A DNA stretch of 64,000 nt from Pseudomonas sp. G2-4 (GCF_030064125.1 NZ_CP125957.1:4582501-4646500), one strand, 5' to 3'. Counted from the first letter of the stretch, positions 1 to 8,687 are shown. Translations and numbers: made by a program. Notes: a model not told the origin generated them from the sequence alone.

Positions 1-1
1 C

Positions 2-694
2 AAGCTTACGGCTCAATCCTTACGCACCGTGATTGTCTACGGGATGGCCCTGGGCGGCATGAACTTCCTCTTCTATATGTCACTGCGCACCGTTCCACTG
101 GGAATCGCCGTGGCACTGGAGTTCACTGGTCCTCTGGCGGTGGCCATTTACGCTTCGCGCAGGGCAATCGACTTTCTCTGGATAGCCCTGGCATTGATTG
201 GCCTGCTTCTGTTGATACCCACTGGAGCCGCCAGTGCCGGGATTGACTTGGTAGGAGCCGGCTACGCATTGGGGGCCGGGCTCTGCTGGGCGCTGTACAT
301 TCTATTTGGGCAGAAAGCCGGGGCGGACAATGGCGTGCAAACCGCCGCCCTGGGGGTGATGATCGCCGCCCTGTTCGTCGCCCCTATCGGCATCGTGCAC
401 GCCGGCGCCGCACTGCTGACACCGAGCCTGATTCCAATCGCCATTGGAGTCGCCATCTTGTCTACCGCCCTACCCTACACCTTAGAGATGATCTCACTGA
501 CCCGGATACCGGCCCGTACCTTCGGTACCCTGATGAGTATCGAACCGGCATTCGGCGCCTTGTCGGGGCTCGTGTTCCTCCAGGAGTATTTATCATTGGC
601 CCAATGGACAGCCATTACCTGCATCATTCTTGCGTCGGTCGGCGCTACGTTGACCATGGGCAACACAGCGAAGCCCGCCATCGCGGCAGATTGA
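2..694 (+). CDS. rhtA: Threonine/homoserine exporter RhtA (5' truncated by window edge)
   Basis: Inner-membrane exporter of the EamA/DMT superfamily; the known family role is efflux of threonine and homoserine. The frame is open from base 2, so the true start lies outside the window; an internal GTG at 29 is not a credible start. About 230 residues remain, nearly all hydrophobic helices. The stretch around PLGIAVALEFTGPLAVA and the later STALPYTLEMISLTR closely resemble E. coli RhtA as I remember it. The C-terminal EamA repeat is complete. It is followed by a 168-bp gap with no obvious terminator. Confidence 0.85.
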   Translation, partial: KLTAQSLRTVIVYGMALGGMNFLFYMSLRTVPLGIAVALEFTGPLAVAIYASRRAIDFLWIALALIGLLLLIPTGAASAGIDLVGAGYALGAGLCWALYILFGQKAGADNGVQTAALGVMIAALFVAPIGIVHAGAALLTPSLIPIAIGVAILSTALPYTLEMISLTRIPARTFGTLMSIEPAFGALSGLVFLQEYLSLAQWTAITCIILASVGATLTMGNTAKPAIAAD

Positions 695-862
695 AGCAGG
701 ATTTAACGAAGGACTGGTATTTACCCCGCATTTAGGCCATGTTTAGCTCCGTAACCCAATGCCAGACATGGATTTTTTTCATACAGGACGTCATGAACGC
801 TTCAAGCGAAAGCGAACGCCACCGTATGTGGGCATAAGATCCACGACGGTATAAGGACGGGA

Positions 863-1144
863 ATGAAACGAATTTTGATATTGATCGCCGTACTTGCAGT
901 TGCGGGCTGCGCGGCGACATCGAAAACTGAAGTCAAGCGCGGTAAAAAGGGTCTGCACATCAACTGCTCTGGTCTTTCCTCATCCTGGGACCAGTGCGCC
1001 GCCAGCGCCGCCAATTCATGCGCCCCAAAAGGCTACAAGGTCATCGCCAAATCGGGTGATGCCGTCGAGGAGCCGGGGGATTATCCCTTCGGACTCAACC
1101 CCGCCGGTTATACCAGCCGCAGTATGATCGTCATCTGTAAGTAA
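863..1144 (+). CDS. Small cysteine-containing lipoprotein
   Basis: A 93-residue predicted lipoprotein of unknown function. Residues 1-15 form a short signal peptide and the lipobox AVAGC places the lipidated cysteine at residue 16. The mature part holds four further cysteines (in NCSG, DQCAA, NSCA and the C-terminal ICK), suggesting disulfides in the periplasm. An AAGGACGGGA ribosome site sits directly before the ATG. It stands alone between rhtA and a convergent tetR-type gene. I recognise no named family. Confidence 0.7.
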   Translation: MKRILILIAVLAVAGCAATSKTEVKRGKKGLHINCSGLSSSWDQCAASAANSCAPKGYKVIAKSGDAVEEPGDYPFGLNPAGYTSRSMIVICK

Positions 1145-1154
1145 ATAGGCGGTG

Positions 1155-1724
1155 TCAGTCGAGCCGTTGTTCGACTATTCGACGATTGATCTCTTCATAG
1201 CTGGACTTGAGGACATCACGCTGGACCTCCGGAGCGACCAGCATCCGCGCCACAACCAGCGCACCTACACATTGCGACAGGATGGCCCAAGCCAGGCTGT
1301 CGCTTTCCAATATCCGCGTCCAGCTTTCATGCAACCGGCAGATCCATGTTTGCGCCGCTTCCCTCACCCCCACATCCGATCGCGCGATCTCGGCGCCCAG
1401 AACCGGCAATGCGCAACCGGCCTCCGGTTGCTCAACGTGGCTCATGCTCAGGTACTGCTTGAGACAGCGCTGCAGTTTCGTTGTGCCCATGGCCCCGTCA
1501 CCGCTCAAACGATCAAGGCTTTGGGCCAACTCCCGCTCAACAATAGCCTTGAACAGCTCATCCTTGGATGAGAAGTGGCTGTAGAACGCCCCGCCGCTCA
1601 ACCCAATCGCTTTCATCAGGCCATCGACACCGACCGTGGAGAAACCCGATGTCTTGGCGGATACGGCACTGCTGGCGAGCAGTTTCTCCCGGGTTTCCAT
1701 TTTGTGATTGGCTGAATAACGCAT
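1155..1724 (-). CDS. TetR family transcriptional regulator
   Basis: A 189-residue one-component repressor. The N-terminal helix-turn-helix (about residues 8-55, containing GVDGLMKAIGLSGGAFYSHF) is a clear TetR DNA-binding domain; the rest is an alpha-helical ligand-binding domain whose inducer cannot be read from sequence. It is divergent from the SDR/isomerase pair starting at 1814, with 89 bp between starts that carry repeat and palindrome sequences, so it most likely represses that operon and itself. The ligand may be the substrate handled by the downstream enzymes; that is inference. Confidence 0.85.
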   Translation of the reverse strand: MRYSANHKMETREKLLASSAVSAKTSGFSTVGVDGLMKAIGLSGGAFYSHFSSKDELFKAIVERELAQSLDRLSGDGAMGTTKLQRCLKQYLSMSHVEQPEAGCALPVLGAEIARSDVGVREAAQTWICRLHESWTRILESDSLAWAILSQCVGALVVARMLVAPEVQRDVLKSSYEEINRRIVEQRLD

Positions 1725-1771
1725 CGTCCTGCCTCTGATTACTCATCTTGACGCTCGCCGGATCTTAGCAT

Positions 1772-1799
1772 AACGTCCGTTTAGTTAACGATCGTTTAC
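1772..1799. promoter_or_regulatory. Putative TetR operator
   Basis: Two direct copies of CGTCCGTTTA / CGATCGTTTA lie 15 bp apart, and the second contains the palindrome AACGATCGTT (1787-1796). The position between the divergent tetR-type gene and the SDR gene fits an operator. Binding is inferred. Confidence 0.4.
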
Positions 1800-1813
1800 C
1801 AATGAGGCTACTC

Positions 1814-2542
1814 ATGAACAACAAGAAGGTCGTACTGGTTGTTGGCGCGGGTGATGCCACTGGTGGAGCAATTGCCAAGCGTTTCGCACAGGAGGGGTTT
1901 GTCGCCTGTGTCACCCGCCGCAACGCCGACAAACTCGAGTCATTGGTTGACGGGATCCGTGCCCAAGGTGGGGAAGCTCACGGTTTTGCCTGTGACGCCC
2001 GTAAAGAGGACGACGTGATTGCGTTGGTCGAACAAATCGAGAACCAAATCGGCCCGATTGAAGCCTTTGTGTTTAACATCGGCGCCAATGTGCCCTGCAG
2101 CATCCTCGAAGAAACCGCGCGCAAATATTTCAAGATTTGGGAGATGGCCTGCTTCTCGGGCTTCCTCAACGCACGGGAAGTAGCCAAGCGGATGGTCAAA
2201 CGCCAGCGAGGGACCATTCTGTTTACCGGAGCAACGGCGGGATTGCGCGGAGCCTCAGGGTTTGCCGCGTTCGCTGGCGCCAAGCATGGCATCCGGGCAT
2301 TGGCCCAGAGCATGGCGCGTGAACTGGGCCCGATGAACATTCACGTGGCTCATGTGGTGGTGGACGGCGCTATCGACACCGATTTCATCCGCGATAATTT
2401 TCCAGAAAAATATGCCACCAAGGATGAGGACGGCATCCTGAATCCCGAGCACATTGCCGACAATTATTGGTATCTGCACAGCCAACCCCGTGATGCCTGG
2501 ACCTTTGAGCTGGACCTGCGCCCCTGGAATGAACGCTGGTAA
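1814..2542 (+). CDS. Atypical short-chain dehydrogenase/reductase (catalytic Tyr replaced)
   Basis: A 242-residue Rossmann-fold protein of the SDR superfamily. The dinucleotide-binding motif GAGDATGGAIAKRF is near the N terminus. The usual YxxxK catalytic motif reads FAGAK, so tyrosine is replaced by phenylalanine, and the serine expected in the preceding strand reads TGATAG with no serine at that place; NNAG reads NIGAN. It may bind NAD(P) without normal SDR chemistry. The start at 1814 is chosen over an ATG at 1802 because GAGG lies 6 nt upstream. It is followed after 35 bp by an HCCA isomerase-like gene, so the two are probably cotranscribed under the divergent TetR protein. Confidence 0.8.
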   Translation: MNNKKVVLVVGAGDATGGAIAKRFAQEGFVACVTRRNADKLESLVDGIRAQGGEAHGFACDARKEDDVIALVEQIENQIGPIEAFVFNIGANVPCSILEETARKYFKIWEMACFSGFLNAREVAKRMVKRQRGTILFTGATAGLRGASGFAAFAGAKHGIRALAQSMARELGPMNIHVAHVVVDGAIDTDFIRDNFPEKYATKDEDGILNPEHIADNYWYLHSQPRDAWTFELDLRPWNERW

Positions 2543-2577
2543 ACCCTCCCCCCACAAAAAATAAGAGAGCAGATACC

Positions 2578-3168
2578 ATGAGCAAATCGGTGGAGTTTTA
2601 TTTCGATCTCGGCAGCCCGACCACGTACCTGGCCTATACCCAGTTGCCGACGCTTTGTGCACAGACAAACAGCCAGCTGGTCTATCGCCCAATGCTGCTG
2701 GGTGGTGTCTTCAAGGCCACCGGCAATGCGTCACCGGTCACCATACCGGCCAAGGGCCCTTATCTGTTCAAGGATTTGGATCGCTTCGCCAAACGCTACG
2801 GCGTTGCCTTCAAGCTCAACCCTTTTTTCCCCATCAATACGCTCTTGCTGATGCGTGCCGTGACCGGCATGCAACTGCGCCAACCCGAACGCTTCGAAGC
2901 TTTCATCGACTGCCTATTCCGCGCCCTGTGGGTGGACGGTCGAAACCTCAACGACCCGGCAACGGTGGCAGCGGTCTTGGATGAAGGGGGTTTCGATCCT
3001 GAATATGTACTGGCCATGACGACCGACGAACAGGTCAAGCAAGCGCTCAAGACCGCCACCGAAGAAGCCATCGAACGAGGCGTATTCGGCGCCCCAAGCA
3101 TGTTTGTCGGCGACGAGCTGTTCTTCGGCCAGGATCGGCTGGACTTCGTCCGTGAAGCCCTTGCCTGA
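2578..3168 (+). CDS. 2-hydroxychromene-2-carboxylate isomerase / GST-kappa-like DsbA-fold protein
   Basis: A 196-residue DsbA-fold protein. The N-terminal FYFDLGSPTTYLAY has the serine that in kappa GSTs and HCCA isomerases activates glutathione, and the C-terminal GVFGAPSMFVGDELFFGQDRL is the characteristic thioredoxin-fold end of this family. Known members isomerise 2-hydroxychromene-2-carboxylate in naphthalene breakdown using glutathione, but no aromatic degradation genes are nearby, so the substrate here is unknown. It sits downstream of the atypical SDR in what looks like a two-gene operon. The next gene is convergent and ends 10 bp away. Confidence 0.8.
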   Translation: MSKSVEFYFDLGSPTTYLAYTQLPTLCAQTNSQLVYRPMLLGGVFKATGNASPVTIPAKGPYLFKDLDRFAKRYGVAFKLNPFFPINTLLLMRAVTGMQLRQPERFEAFIDCLFRALWVDGRNLNDPATVAAVLDEGGFDPEYVLAMTTDEQVKQALKTATEEAIERGVFGAPSMFVGDELFFGQDRLDFVREALA

Positions 3169-3177
3169 TCTCCTGCG

Positions 3178-4986
3178 TCAGATCGCCAGTGTCCGCGTGT
3201 TCAGCCATTGCAGCGCGTCGCCTTCCAGCAACGGGCTCAATCGACGCTGAACCTCGGCGTGATAAGCGTTGAACCAGTCTTTTTCGTCCTGGGTCAGCAG
3301 CGACGCCTCCAGGCAACGGGTATCGATTGGGCAGAGCGTCAGGGTCTCGAACTCAAGGAACTCACCGAACTCGCTGTTACCCGCTTCACGGTTCAACACC
3401 AGGTTTTCGATCCGTACCCCCCAACGGCCCGGACGATAAGTGCCCGGTTCGATGGAGGTGATCATGCCCGCCTGCATCGCCGTTTGCGGCGCCACAGCGG
3501 CCTGGTAGGCAATCACTTGAGGACCTTCGTGAACGTTGAGGAAATAACCCACGCCATGGCCGGTACCGTGCCCGTAATCCACTTGTTCGGCCCAGATGGG
3601 CGCACGGGCGATGGCATCCAGCAAGGGCGACAGGATGCCTCGCGGGAATTTGGCTCGGGACAAGGCAATCACACCTTTGAGCACACGGGTGCAATCACGT
3701 TTCTGCTCGGCGGTGGGTGTCCCGACCGGCACCATGCGGGTGATGTCGGTGGTACCGCCGAGGTACTGTCCGCCGGAATCGATCAGCAGCAAGCCATCGC
3801 CTTCGATGAGCGCATGGGCTTCTTCGGTGGCGTGGTAATGAGGCATCGCGCCATTGGCGTTGAACGCAGCGATGGTGTTGAAGCTCAGGGAAACAAAATC
3901 CGGCCGACGGGTACGGGCGGCGGTCAGGTGCTCATCGATGGTCAGCTCAGTGATGCGCTCGCGGCCCCAGGCGCTGTCCAGCCATGCGAAGAACTCGCAA
4001 AGCGCCGCTCCATCCTGCTCCATGGCCCGACGGATGTGCTCAGCGTCGGCCAGGCTTTTGCGGGACTTGGCCAACGTCGTCGGATTAAGTCCTTCGACCA
4101 GCTTCACGCCACTGCCCAGGTTATCCAGCAAGCCGACCGTAACCCGCGCCGGATCGATCTGCAGGCTAGCCCCGTCCGGTATTTCACGCAATGCGGCCGC
4201 GGCTTCGCTGTAATCACGCAAGGTCACGCCGTCCTGTTCGAGAACGGCACGCAGCGATGCGTCAACCTTGTCCAGGGCCACGAACAGCGTGGCCTGTTCC
4301 TGGCTGATCAAGGCAAAGGACACGAACACCGGGTTGAAGGACACATCCGCGCCGCGCAGGTTGAACAGCCAGGCGATGTCATCCAGCGTGGCAATAAAAT
4401 GCCAGTCGGCGCCACGTTCCTTGAGGGCTTCGCGCAGCTTGGCGAGTTTCTCGACCCGGCTGACAGTCGCCTGCGGGGGCAAGTGCGCGTAGACCGGCTG
4501 AGCGGGCAAGCTTGGGCGATCAGTCCAGACCTCCTTGAGCAAATCGATGTCGGTGCGCAACCGCGCGCCGCGTTCCTCGAGCTTGCCGCTCAGGGTCCGG
4601 GCCGACGCCACGGCCATGACCGCACCGTCGACCGCAACCACGCCACCTTCAGGCGTCTGTTCGGCGAGCCAGTCCAAGGGCCCGGGCTGGCCAGGAATGA
4701 GCTTGACCAGCTCGATACCGCTGCCCTCCAGCTCCTTGGTGGCCTGTTCCCAATAACGGCTGTCAGCCCAAACTCCGGCGAAACTTGCGGTCACGATCAA
4801 CGTACCTACCGAGCCATGGAAGCCCGACAACCATTGCCGCCCCTGCCAGTAGCCCGGCAGGTACTCCGACAGGTGTGGGTCGGCCGATGGCACCAGCAGC
4901 GCGTGAATGCCCTCCCGGCTCATCAGTTGGCGGATTCGGGCCAGGCGCTGGGGAACCAGTCCATGGGTCAAAGGCTCGGTGCTCAT
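3178..4986 (-). CDS. Aminopeptidase P family protein (M24B)
   Basis: A 602-residue metallopeptidase that removes N-terminal residues before proline. Two creatinase-like N-terminal domains (about 1-150 and 165-310) precede an M24 'pita-bread' catalytic domain (about 320-545). Metal ligands are visible: the aspartates in LLIDSGGQYLGGTTDITR, the histidine in GHGTGHGVG, and glutamates in SIEPGTY and GVRIENL. The C-terminal extension after that is typical of the large, eukaryote-like aminopeptidase P group rather than of the roughly 440-residue PepP. It is cytoplasmic, with no signal peptide. The next gene upstream on this strand is a cysteine desulfurase starting at 6202. Confidence 0.9.
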   Translation of the reverse strand: MSTEPLTHGLVPQRLARIRQLMSREGIHALLVPSADPHLSEYLPGYWQGRQWLSGFHGSVGTLIVTASFAGVWADSRYWEQATKELEGSGIELVKLIPGQPGPLDWLAEQTPEGGVVAVDGAVMAVASARTLSGKLEERGARLRTDIDLLKEVWTDRPSLPAQPVYAHLPPQATVSRVEKLAKLREALKERGADWHFIATLDDIAWLFNLRGADVSFNPVFVSFALISQEQATLFVALDKVDASLRAVLEQDGVTLRDYSEAAAALREIPDGASLQIDPARVTVGLLDNLGSGVKLVEGLNPTTLAKSRKSLADAEHIRRAMEQDGAALCEFFAWLDSAWGRERITELTIDEHLTAARTRRPDFVSLSFNTIAAFNANGAMPHYHATEEAHALIEGDGLLLIDSGGQYLGGTTDITRMVPVGTPTAEQKRDCTRVLKGVIALSRAKFPRGILSPLLDAIARAPIWAEQVDYGHGTGHGVGYFLNVHEGPQVIAYQAAVAPQTAMQAGMITSIEPGTYRPGRWGVRIENLVLNREAGNSEFGEFLEFETLTLCPIDTRCLEASLLTQDEKDWFNAYHAEVQRRLSPLLEGDALQWLNTRTLAI

Positions 4987-5035
4987 CGTTTCTCCTGTTC
5001 ATCAATATTGTTGTTTGGTGCCGAAGACGCTCGGC

Positions 5036-6202
5036 TTACGGGGTGGAGGCCCAGAACGCGGGCGCAGTCGCACAGGCTGCCTTGATCAACCGCACCGCCT
5101 CATCGATATCCTGCTCGCGGGTAAAACGCCCCAGACTCAAACGAATGGTCCGCCCAGCCGCACGCGCATCGTGCCCGAGGGCCAGCAGCACGTGAGATGG
5201 CGTATTAGCTGCCGAATTGCACGCCGAAGTCGCGGAAAATGCAATCGACGCGCCCAAGGTTGCCGGGTTGAACTCACCTTCGTTGAACGTCAGGCTCAGC
5301 GTGTGAGGAATTCGCTGGTTCGCACTGCCGTTTATACATACACCGGGCAAAGCCAGCAGTGGTTCCAGCAAACGATTGCGCAGCAGAGCGATTTTAGCGA
5401 GTTCTTCGTCGAATGCCTGGGCGGCCAGTTCGAATGCGGCCCCCATGGCGGCGATCTGATGGGTCGCCAGGGTGCCGGAGCGCAAACCGCCTTCATGTCC
5501 GCCGCCATGAATTTGTGCCAACAGCCGAGGCCGGGCGCGGTCGCCGACGTAAAGGGCACCGATGCCCTTGGGGCCGTAGATTTTATGCGCGGAAAAAGAC
5601 ATCAGATCCACCGGCCAGCGGGCCAGGTCGATCCTCACCTTGCCGGCGCCCTGGGCCGCGTCTACATGCAACAACGCACCGTGCTCGCGAACGATCTCGC
5701 CAATGGTGACAACGTCATTGACGGTGCCCAGTTCATTGTTCACCAGCATCAGCGACACCAGGAACGTATCGTCGCGCAGGGCCTCGCGAACAGCTTGCGG
5801 GTTGATCAGGCCTTCGGCGTCCGGCGCCAGCCAGGTCACCGCGATGCCACGTTCTTCGAGCTGTCGCGCCGTATCGAGAATGGCTTTGTGTTCGATCAAG
5901 CTGGTGATGATATGCCCACCGGAACCGCTGCGCGCCTGGGCTACCCCCTTGAGGGCCAGGTTGTTGGACTCGGTGGCGCCGGACGTCCAGACGATCTGTT
6001 CGGCCTGAGCCGCCACCAATTGCGCCACCTGCTGGCGCGCAAGCTCCACCGAACGCCGGGCTTCCTGGCCGAAGGCATGGGAGCTGGAGGCCGGGTTGCC
6101 GAAGTTGCCGTCAAAACCCAGGCATTGGACCATGACCTGGATGACCCGCTCATCCACCGGCGTGGTGGCGGCGTAATCAAAATACAAAGGACGTTTATTC
6201 AT
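5036..6202 (-). CDS. Cysteine desulfurase family protein (NifS/IscS-like)
   Basis: A 388-residue class V PLP aminotransferase-fold enzyme that takes sulfur from L-cysteine as a persulfide. It shows FDYAATTPVDERV at the N terminus, SGATESNNLALKG, HVDAAQGAG (PLP aspartate), SFSAHKIYGPKG (Schiff-base lysine) and the catalytic-cysteine loop ATSACNSA. There is no Isc or Suf scaffold gene beside it, so this is a stand-alone paralogue rather than IscS of the isc operon. The 49-bp gap to the aminopeptidase P gene suggests cotranscription. A REPIN lies upstream. Confidence 0.87.
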   Translation of the reverse strand: MNKRPLYFDYAATTPVDERVIQVMVQCLGFDGNFGNPASSSHAFGQEARRSVELARQQVAQLVAAQAEQIVWTSGATESNNLALKGVAQARSGSGGHIITSLIEHKAILDTARQLEERGIAVTWLAPDAEGLINPQAVREALRDDTFLVSLMLVNNELGTVNDVVTIGEIVREHGALLHVDAAQGAGKVRIDLARWPVDLMSFSAHKIYGPKGIGALYVGDRARPRLLAQIHGGGHEGGLRSGTLATHQIAAMGAAFELAAQAFDEELAKIALLRNRLLEPLLALPGVCINGSANQRIPHTLSLTFNEGEFNPATLGASIAFSATSACNSAANTPSHVLLALGHDARAAGRTIRLSLGRFTREQDIDEAVRLIKAACATAPAFWASTP

Positions 6203-6399
6203 AGGAAACTCGCAGAGCCTGCTCGGGATCAGGCGCCCTCGTTGGGTTCAAGACTAGCAATACCTGATCAAGGACCTTAAAGAAGTCGGACTTCGTTTTA
6301 AAGTGCGTAGGAACGCTCCTGAACCGCGAGCTTAACAGGCATCGCGTCGAAGCTCAGCCCTCAATGTAATGCCGCTCACTTAAGGCAATCGACAAACCC

Positions 6400-6530
6400 G
6401 TGGCGAGGGAGCTTGCTCCCGCTGGTCCGCGAAGCGGCCCCAAAACCTGCCAAATGCGGAGCATCAGACACACCGCACCCGCCGGTTTACGACTGCTTCG
6501 CAGCCGAGCGGGAGCAAGCTCCCTCGCCAC
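6400..6530. repeat. REPIN (GTGGCGAGGGAGC family)
   Basis: Two REP copies in inverted orientation: GTGGCGAGGGAGCTTGCTCC at the left and its complement ending CTCCCTCGCCAC at the right. They enclose smaller inverted segments (GCGAAGCGGCCCC, CTGCTTCGCAGC). It fills most of the 366-bp gap between the cysteine desulfurase and the lysE-type gene. Same family as the elements at 26666, 38747, 49528 and 57385. Confidence 0.9.
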
Positions 6531-6568
6531 ACGTCCATCACTTTTCTTAAATGAACCGCATTGAGCCC

Positions 6569-7183
6569 TCAACGGAGGCTTTCGAGCAACAACGGATACA
6601 GCGAGGCGACCAGTAACAGCGCCATTCCCCAGTTGAACAGGCGCAGCCAGCGGCGATCACGCAGCAAGTTGCGCAACAGGCTGCCGCAGACCACCCACAG
6701 GCTCACGCTAGGCAAGTTGATCAAGGCAAACACCGCTGCAATCACCACCACATTGAGAAAATAACCCTGAAGCGGTGTATAGGTGCTGATCGCGCCGATA
6801 GCCATGATCCAGGCTTTCGGATTGACCCATTGGAACGCTGCTGCGCCCCAATAGCTGATCGGCGTATTTTCCCCAGGCTGGTTTTCCGAGACCGGACCGG
6901 AGTGGGCTATTTTCCACGCCAAGTACAGTAGATACGCCGCACCGATGTAACGCAGCGCGGTATAGAGCAAGGGGTAAGTCTGGAATACCGCTCCCAAGCC
7001 AAGGCCTACCGCCAACACCAAGGAGAAGAACCCGCAGGTGATGCCCAGCATATGTGGAATGGTGCGGTTGAAACCGAAGTTGACACCTGAAGCCAGCAAC
7101 ATGGTGTTGTTGGGCCCAGGCGTGATCGAAGTCACGAGGGCAAACAGGGCAAAGCCCAGCAGCAGGTCAAGTGAAAGGGTCAT
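6569..7183 (-). CDS. LysE family amino-acid exporter
   Basis: A 204-residue inner-membrane protein with about six hydrophobic helices. The N-terminal ALVTSITPGPNNTMLLASGVNFGF is the LysE/RhtB signature, with the conserved PGPN turn. Family members export basic or neutral amino acids; the actual substrate cannot be told. QWVNPKAW in the middle is also typical. It stands alone, bounded by a REPIN downstream and a convergent or independent lipoprotein gene upstream. Confidence 0.85.
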   Translation of the reverse strand: MTLSLDLLLGFALFALVTSITPGPNNTMLLASGVNFGFNRTIPHMLGITCGFFSLVLAVGLGLGAVFQTYPLLYTALRYIGAAYLLYLAWKIAHSGPVSENQPGENTPISYWGAAAFQWVNPKAWIMAIGAISTYTPLQGYFLNVVVIAAVFALINLPSVSLWVVCGSLLRNLLRDRRWLRLFNWGMALLLVASLYPLLLESLR

Positions 7184-7285
7184 GGCAGGTCAATCCATCG
7201 GGGCAGTCAGTCAAGTCATGACCCTACCCCACGTCCTGGCGCAAACCCATGGACAGTTGGGCAAAACTTCGAGCGGTACAGTCCC

Positions 7286-7552
7286 TCAGCTGGACCGGCC
7301 AGGCTGTTGCACGACCCGCTCGGCACTCATCTGACCCTGATCGTCGAAGCTCACGTTTTTTTGCGACGGGCCGAGCAATTCGATTTTTTTCGCGTGGTAT
7401 TCGTCGAACGACAACCCACGGCGGTTCAAGGCTTCGAGTGCCAGCTCTCGGGTTTCTTCGGCGGTGTAGGGGCGCAGCTCTGGAGATGAGGTAGCGCAAC
7501 CGCTCAATACGGTGGCAGTCAACAGCAGCAAAACAGCAAGGGTACGGTTCAT
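7286..7552 (-). CDS. Small lipoprotein
   Basis: An 88-residue predicted lipoprotein. The hydrophobic segment LAVLLLLTATVLSGC ends in a lipobox with cysteine 19. The rest is hydrophilic (ALEALNRRGLSFDEYHAKKIELLG) and probably helical, facing the periplasm. The start is set at the methionine before NRTLAVLL because the longer reading would bury the signal peptide. No named family is recognised. It is downstream of the monooxygenase gene on the same strand, 104 bp away. Confidence 0.65.
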   Translation of the reverse strand: MNRTLAVLLLLTATVLSGCATSSPELRPYTAEETRELALEALNRRGLSFDEYHAKKIELLGPSQKNVSFDDQGQMSAERVVQQPGRSS

Positions 7553-7656
7553 GGCGGATGTCCGGGGTTCTGGGGTTGGGCGATGAACAAAGGCTACCCG
7601 CCGGCCACGCCCGGCAGAAATCAACCCTCTCGATAGTGGATATTGCCCCCCAGGAT

Positions 7657-8034
7657 CTACCGCTGCGCTCCATCGACCAACGGGCAGTGCAGCGCGTTAT
7701 CCAGACTGCGTTCAATATTGCGCAGCACTTGGAACGAGCCGAATGTCACGGCTTTGGCACGGTGTGCCTGGATCAGCCGCCAGAAATCCTGCTCGCCACT
7801 TTCAAAGCGTTGAAACGCCGCTTCACCCGCCTCACGGGTTTGCCATTGCAAGTAATTGAGCACACGTCGACCGTCCTCGCTGGCCTGGATACTGGCGCTC
7901 AGGAAACCCTGATGATCCCGCGCCAGCCGCTCGGTCTGTTCCGACAGGGCTGTGACCAGCGCTTGCTGCCATTGAGGTTCGATGTCGAACTCCATGAGTT
8001 GGGTGAAGCTGTGATTGTTCCTTGGTGATTGCAT
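7657..8034 (-). CDS. Antibiotic biosynthesis monooxygenase (ABM) domain protein, SoxR target
   Basis: A 125-residue protein with a ferredoxin-like ABM fold (LMEFDIEPQWQQALVTALSE, then DHQGFLSASIQASEDGRRVLNYLQW, the usual 'collision' strand). Such proteins act as small cofactor-free or flavin-dependent quinone-type monooxygenases, usually as dimers. It is divergent from soxR, and its promoter contains a SoxR box between -35 and -10 (see 8084-8114). The arrangement matches the soxR-adjacent SoxR-regulated monooxygenase gene known in P. aeruginosa (PA2274), so induction by redox-cycling compounds is expected. Confidence 0.82.
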   Translation of the reverse strand: MQSPRNNHSFTQLMEFDIEPQWQQALVTALSEQTERLARDHQGFLSASIQASEDGRRVLNYLQWQTREAGEAAFQRFESGEQDFWRLIQAHRAKAVTFGSFQVLRNIERSLDNALHCPLVDGAQR

Positions 8035-8083
8035 GAAAGGTCCCCGATGCTCGTAAGGCGAATCTTGCGATCCGAAGGCATGC

Positions 8084-8114
8084 AGGGTAAAACCTCTAGT
8101 TAACTAAAGGTCAA
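8084..8114 (-). promoter_or_regulatory. SoxR-controlled promoter with 19-bp spacer
   Basis: Read on the minus strand: -35 TTGACC, a 19-bp spacer and -10 TACCCT. The spacer carries the near-perfect palindrome CCTTTAGTTAACTAGAGG (8093-8110), which matches the E. coli soxbox CCTCAAGTTAACTTGAGG closely. The overlong 19-bp spacer is the hallmark of MerR-family activated promoters. It drives the monooxygenase gene starting at 8034. Confidence 0.85.
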
Positions 8115-8130
8115 GCAGTGAATTCAGGCG

Positions 8131-8601
8131 ATGGCACAGATAAACGTCCATAAGGAACTCACCGTCGGCCAAGTGGCCGCCCGCAGCGGCGTAGCGGTCA
8201 CGGCCCTGCACTTCTATGAATCCAAGGGACTGATCAAAAGCACTCGCAACCCAGGCAATCAACGCCGCTACCCGCGGGAAGTGTTGCGCCGTGTAGCGCT
8301 GATCAAGGTCGCCCAGCGCCTGGGCATTCCTTTGGCGGAAATCGGCGAGGCATTGAAAACCCTGCCGGATAACCGCACGCCAACGGCTGCTGACTGGCAG
8401 ATCCTGTCGGCGCGGTGGAGCCGGGACCTGGATGAACGCATCCAGCAACTGATGGCACTGCGCGATCGACTCAACGGTTGCATCGGCTGCGGATGCCTGT
8501 CGATGGAAGCTTGCCCGCTGCGCAATCACGGCGATGTGCTGGGTCAGCAAGGGCCGGGAGCACATCTGTTGGACAAGCCGCGGACGTTCGTCGGGCCGTG
8601 A
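8131..8601 (+). CDS. soxR: Redox-sensitive transcriptional activator SoxR
   Basis: A 156-residue MerR-family regulator. The winged helix-turn-helix (about 10-75) contains [24 protein letters not shown]; a dimerisation helix follows; the [2Fe-2S] ligands are in [12 protein letters not shown], the exact SoxR pattern. In pseudomonads SoxR does not act through soxS but switches on efflux and monooxygenase genes in response to redox-cycling compounds such as phenazines. The soxbox lies in the intergenic region it shares with the divergent ABM gene. No soxS is present. Confidence 0.95.
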   Translation: MAQINVHKELTVGQVAARSGVAVTALHFYESKGLIKSTRNPGNQRRYPREVLRRVALIKVAQRLGIPLAEIGEALKTLPDNRTPTAADWQILSARWSRDLDERIQQLMALRDRLNGCIGCGCLSMEACPLRNHGDVLGQQGPGAHLLDKPRTFVGP

Positions 8602-8687
8602 ACCGGCCCCAAGGTGCTGGCCTATAGTGGATGGGCGCAAATCGACGAAGACCCTCTTCGCCTCCCGTAACAACAAGGAGAAACGTC

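Noticed and set aside
3208..5085. A 625-codon open frame on the plus strand
   Set aside because: It is antisense to the aminopeptidase P gene, whose metal-binding motifs are intact. High-GC third positions keep the opposite frame open; the translation shows no domain.
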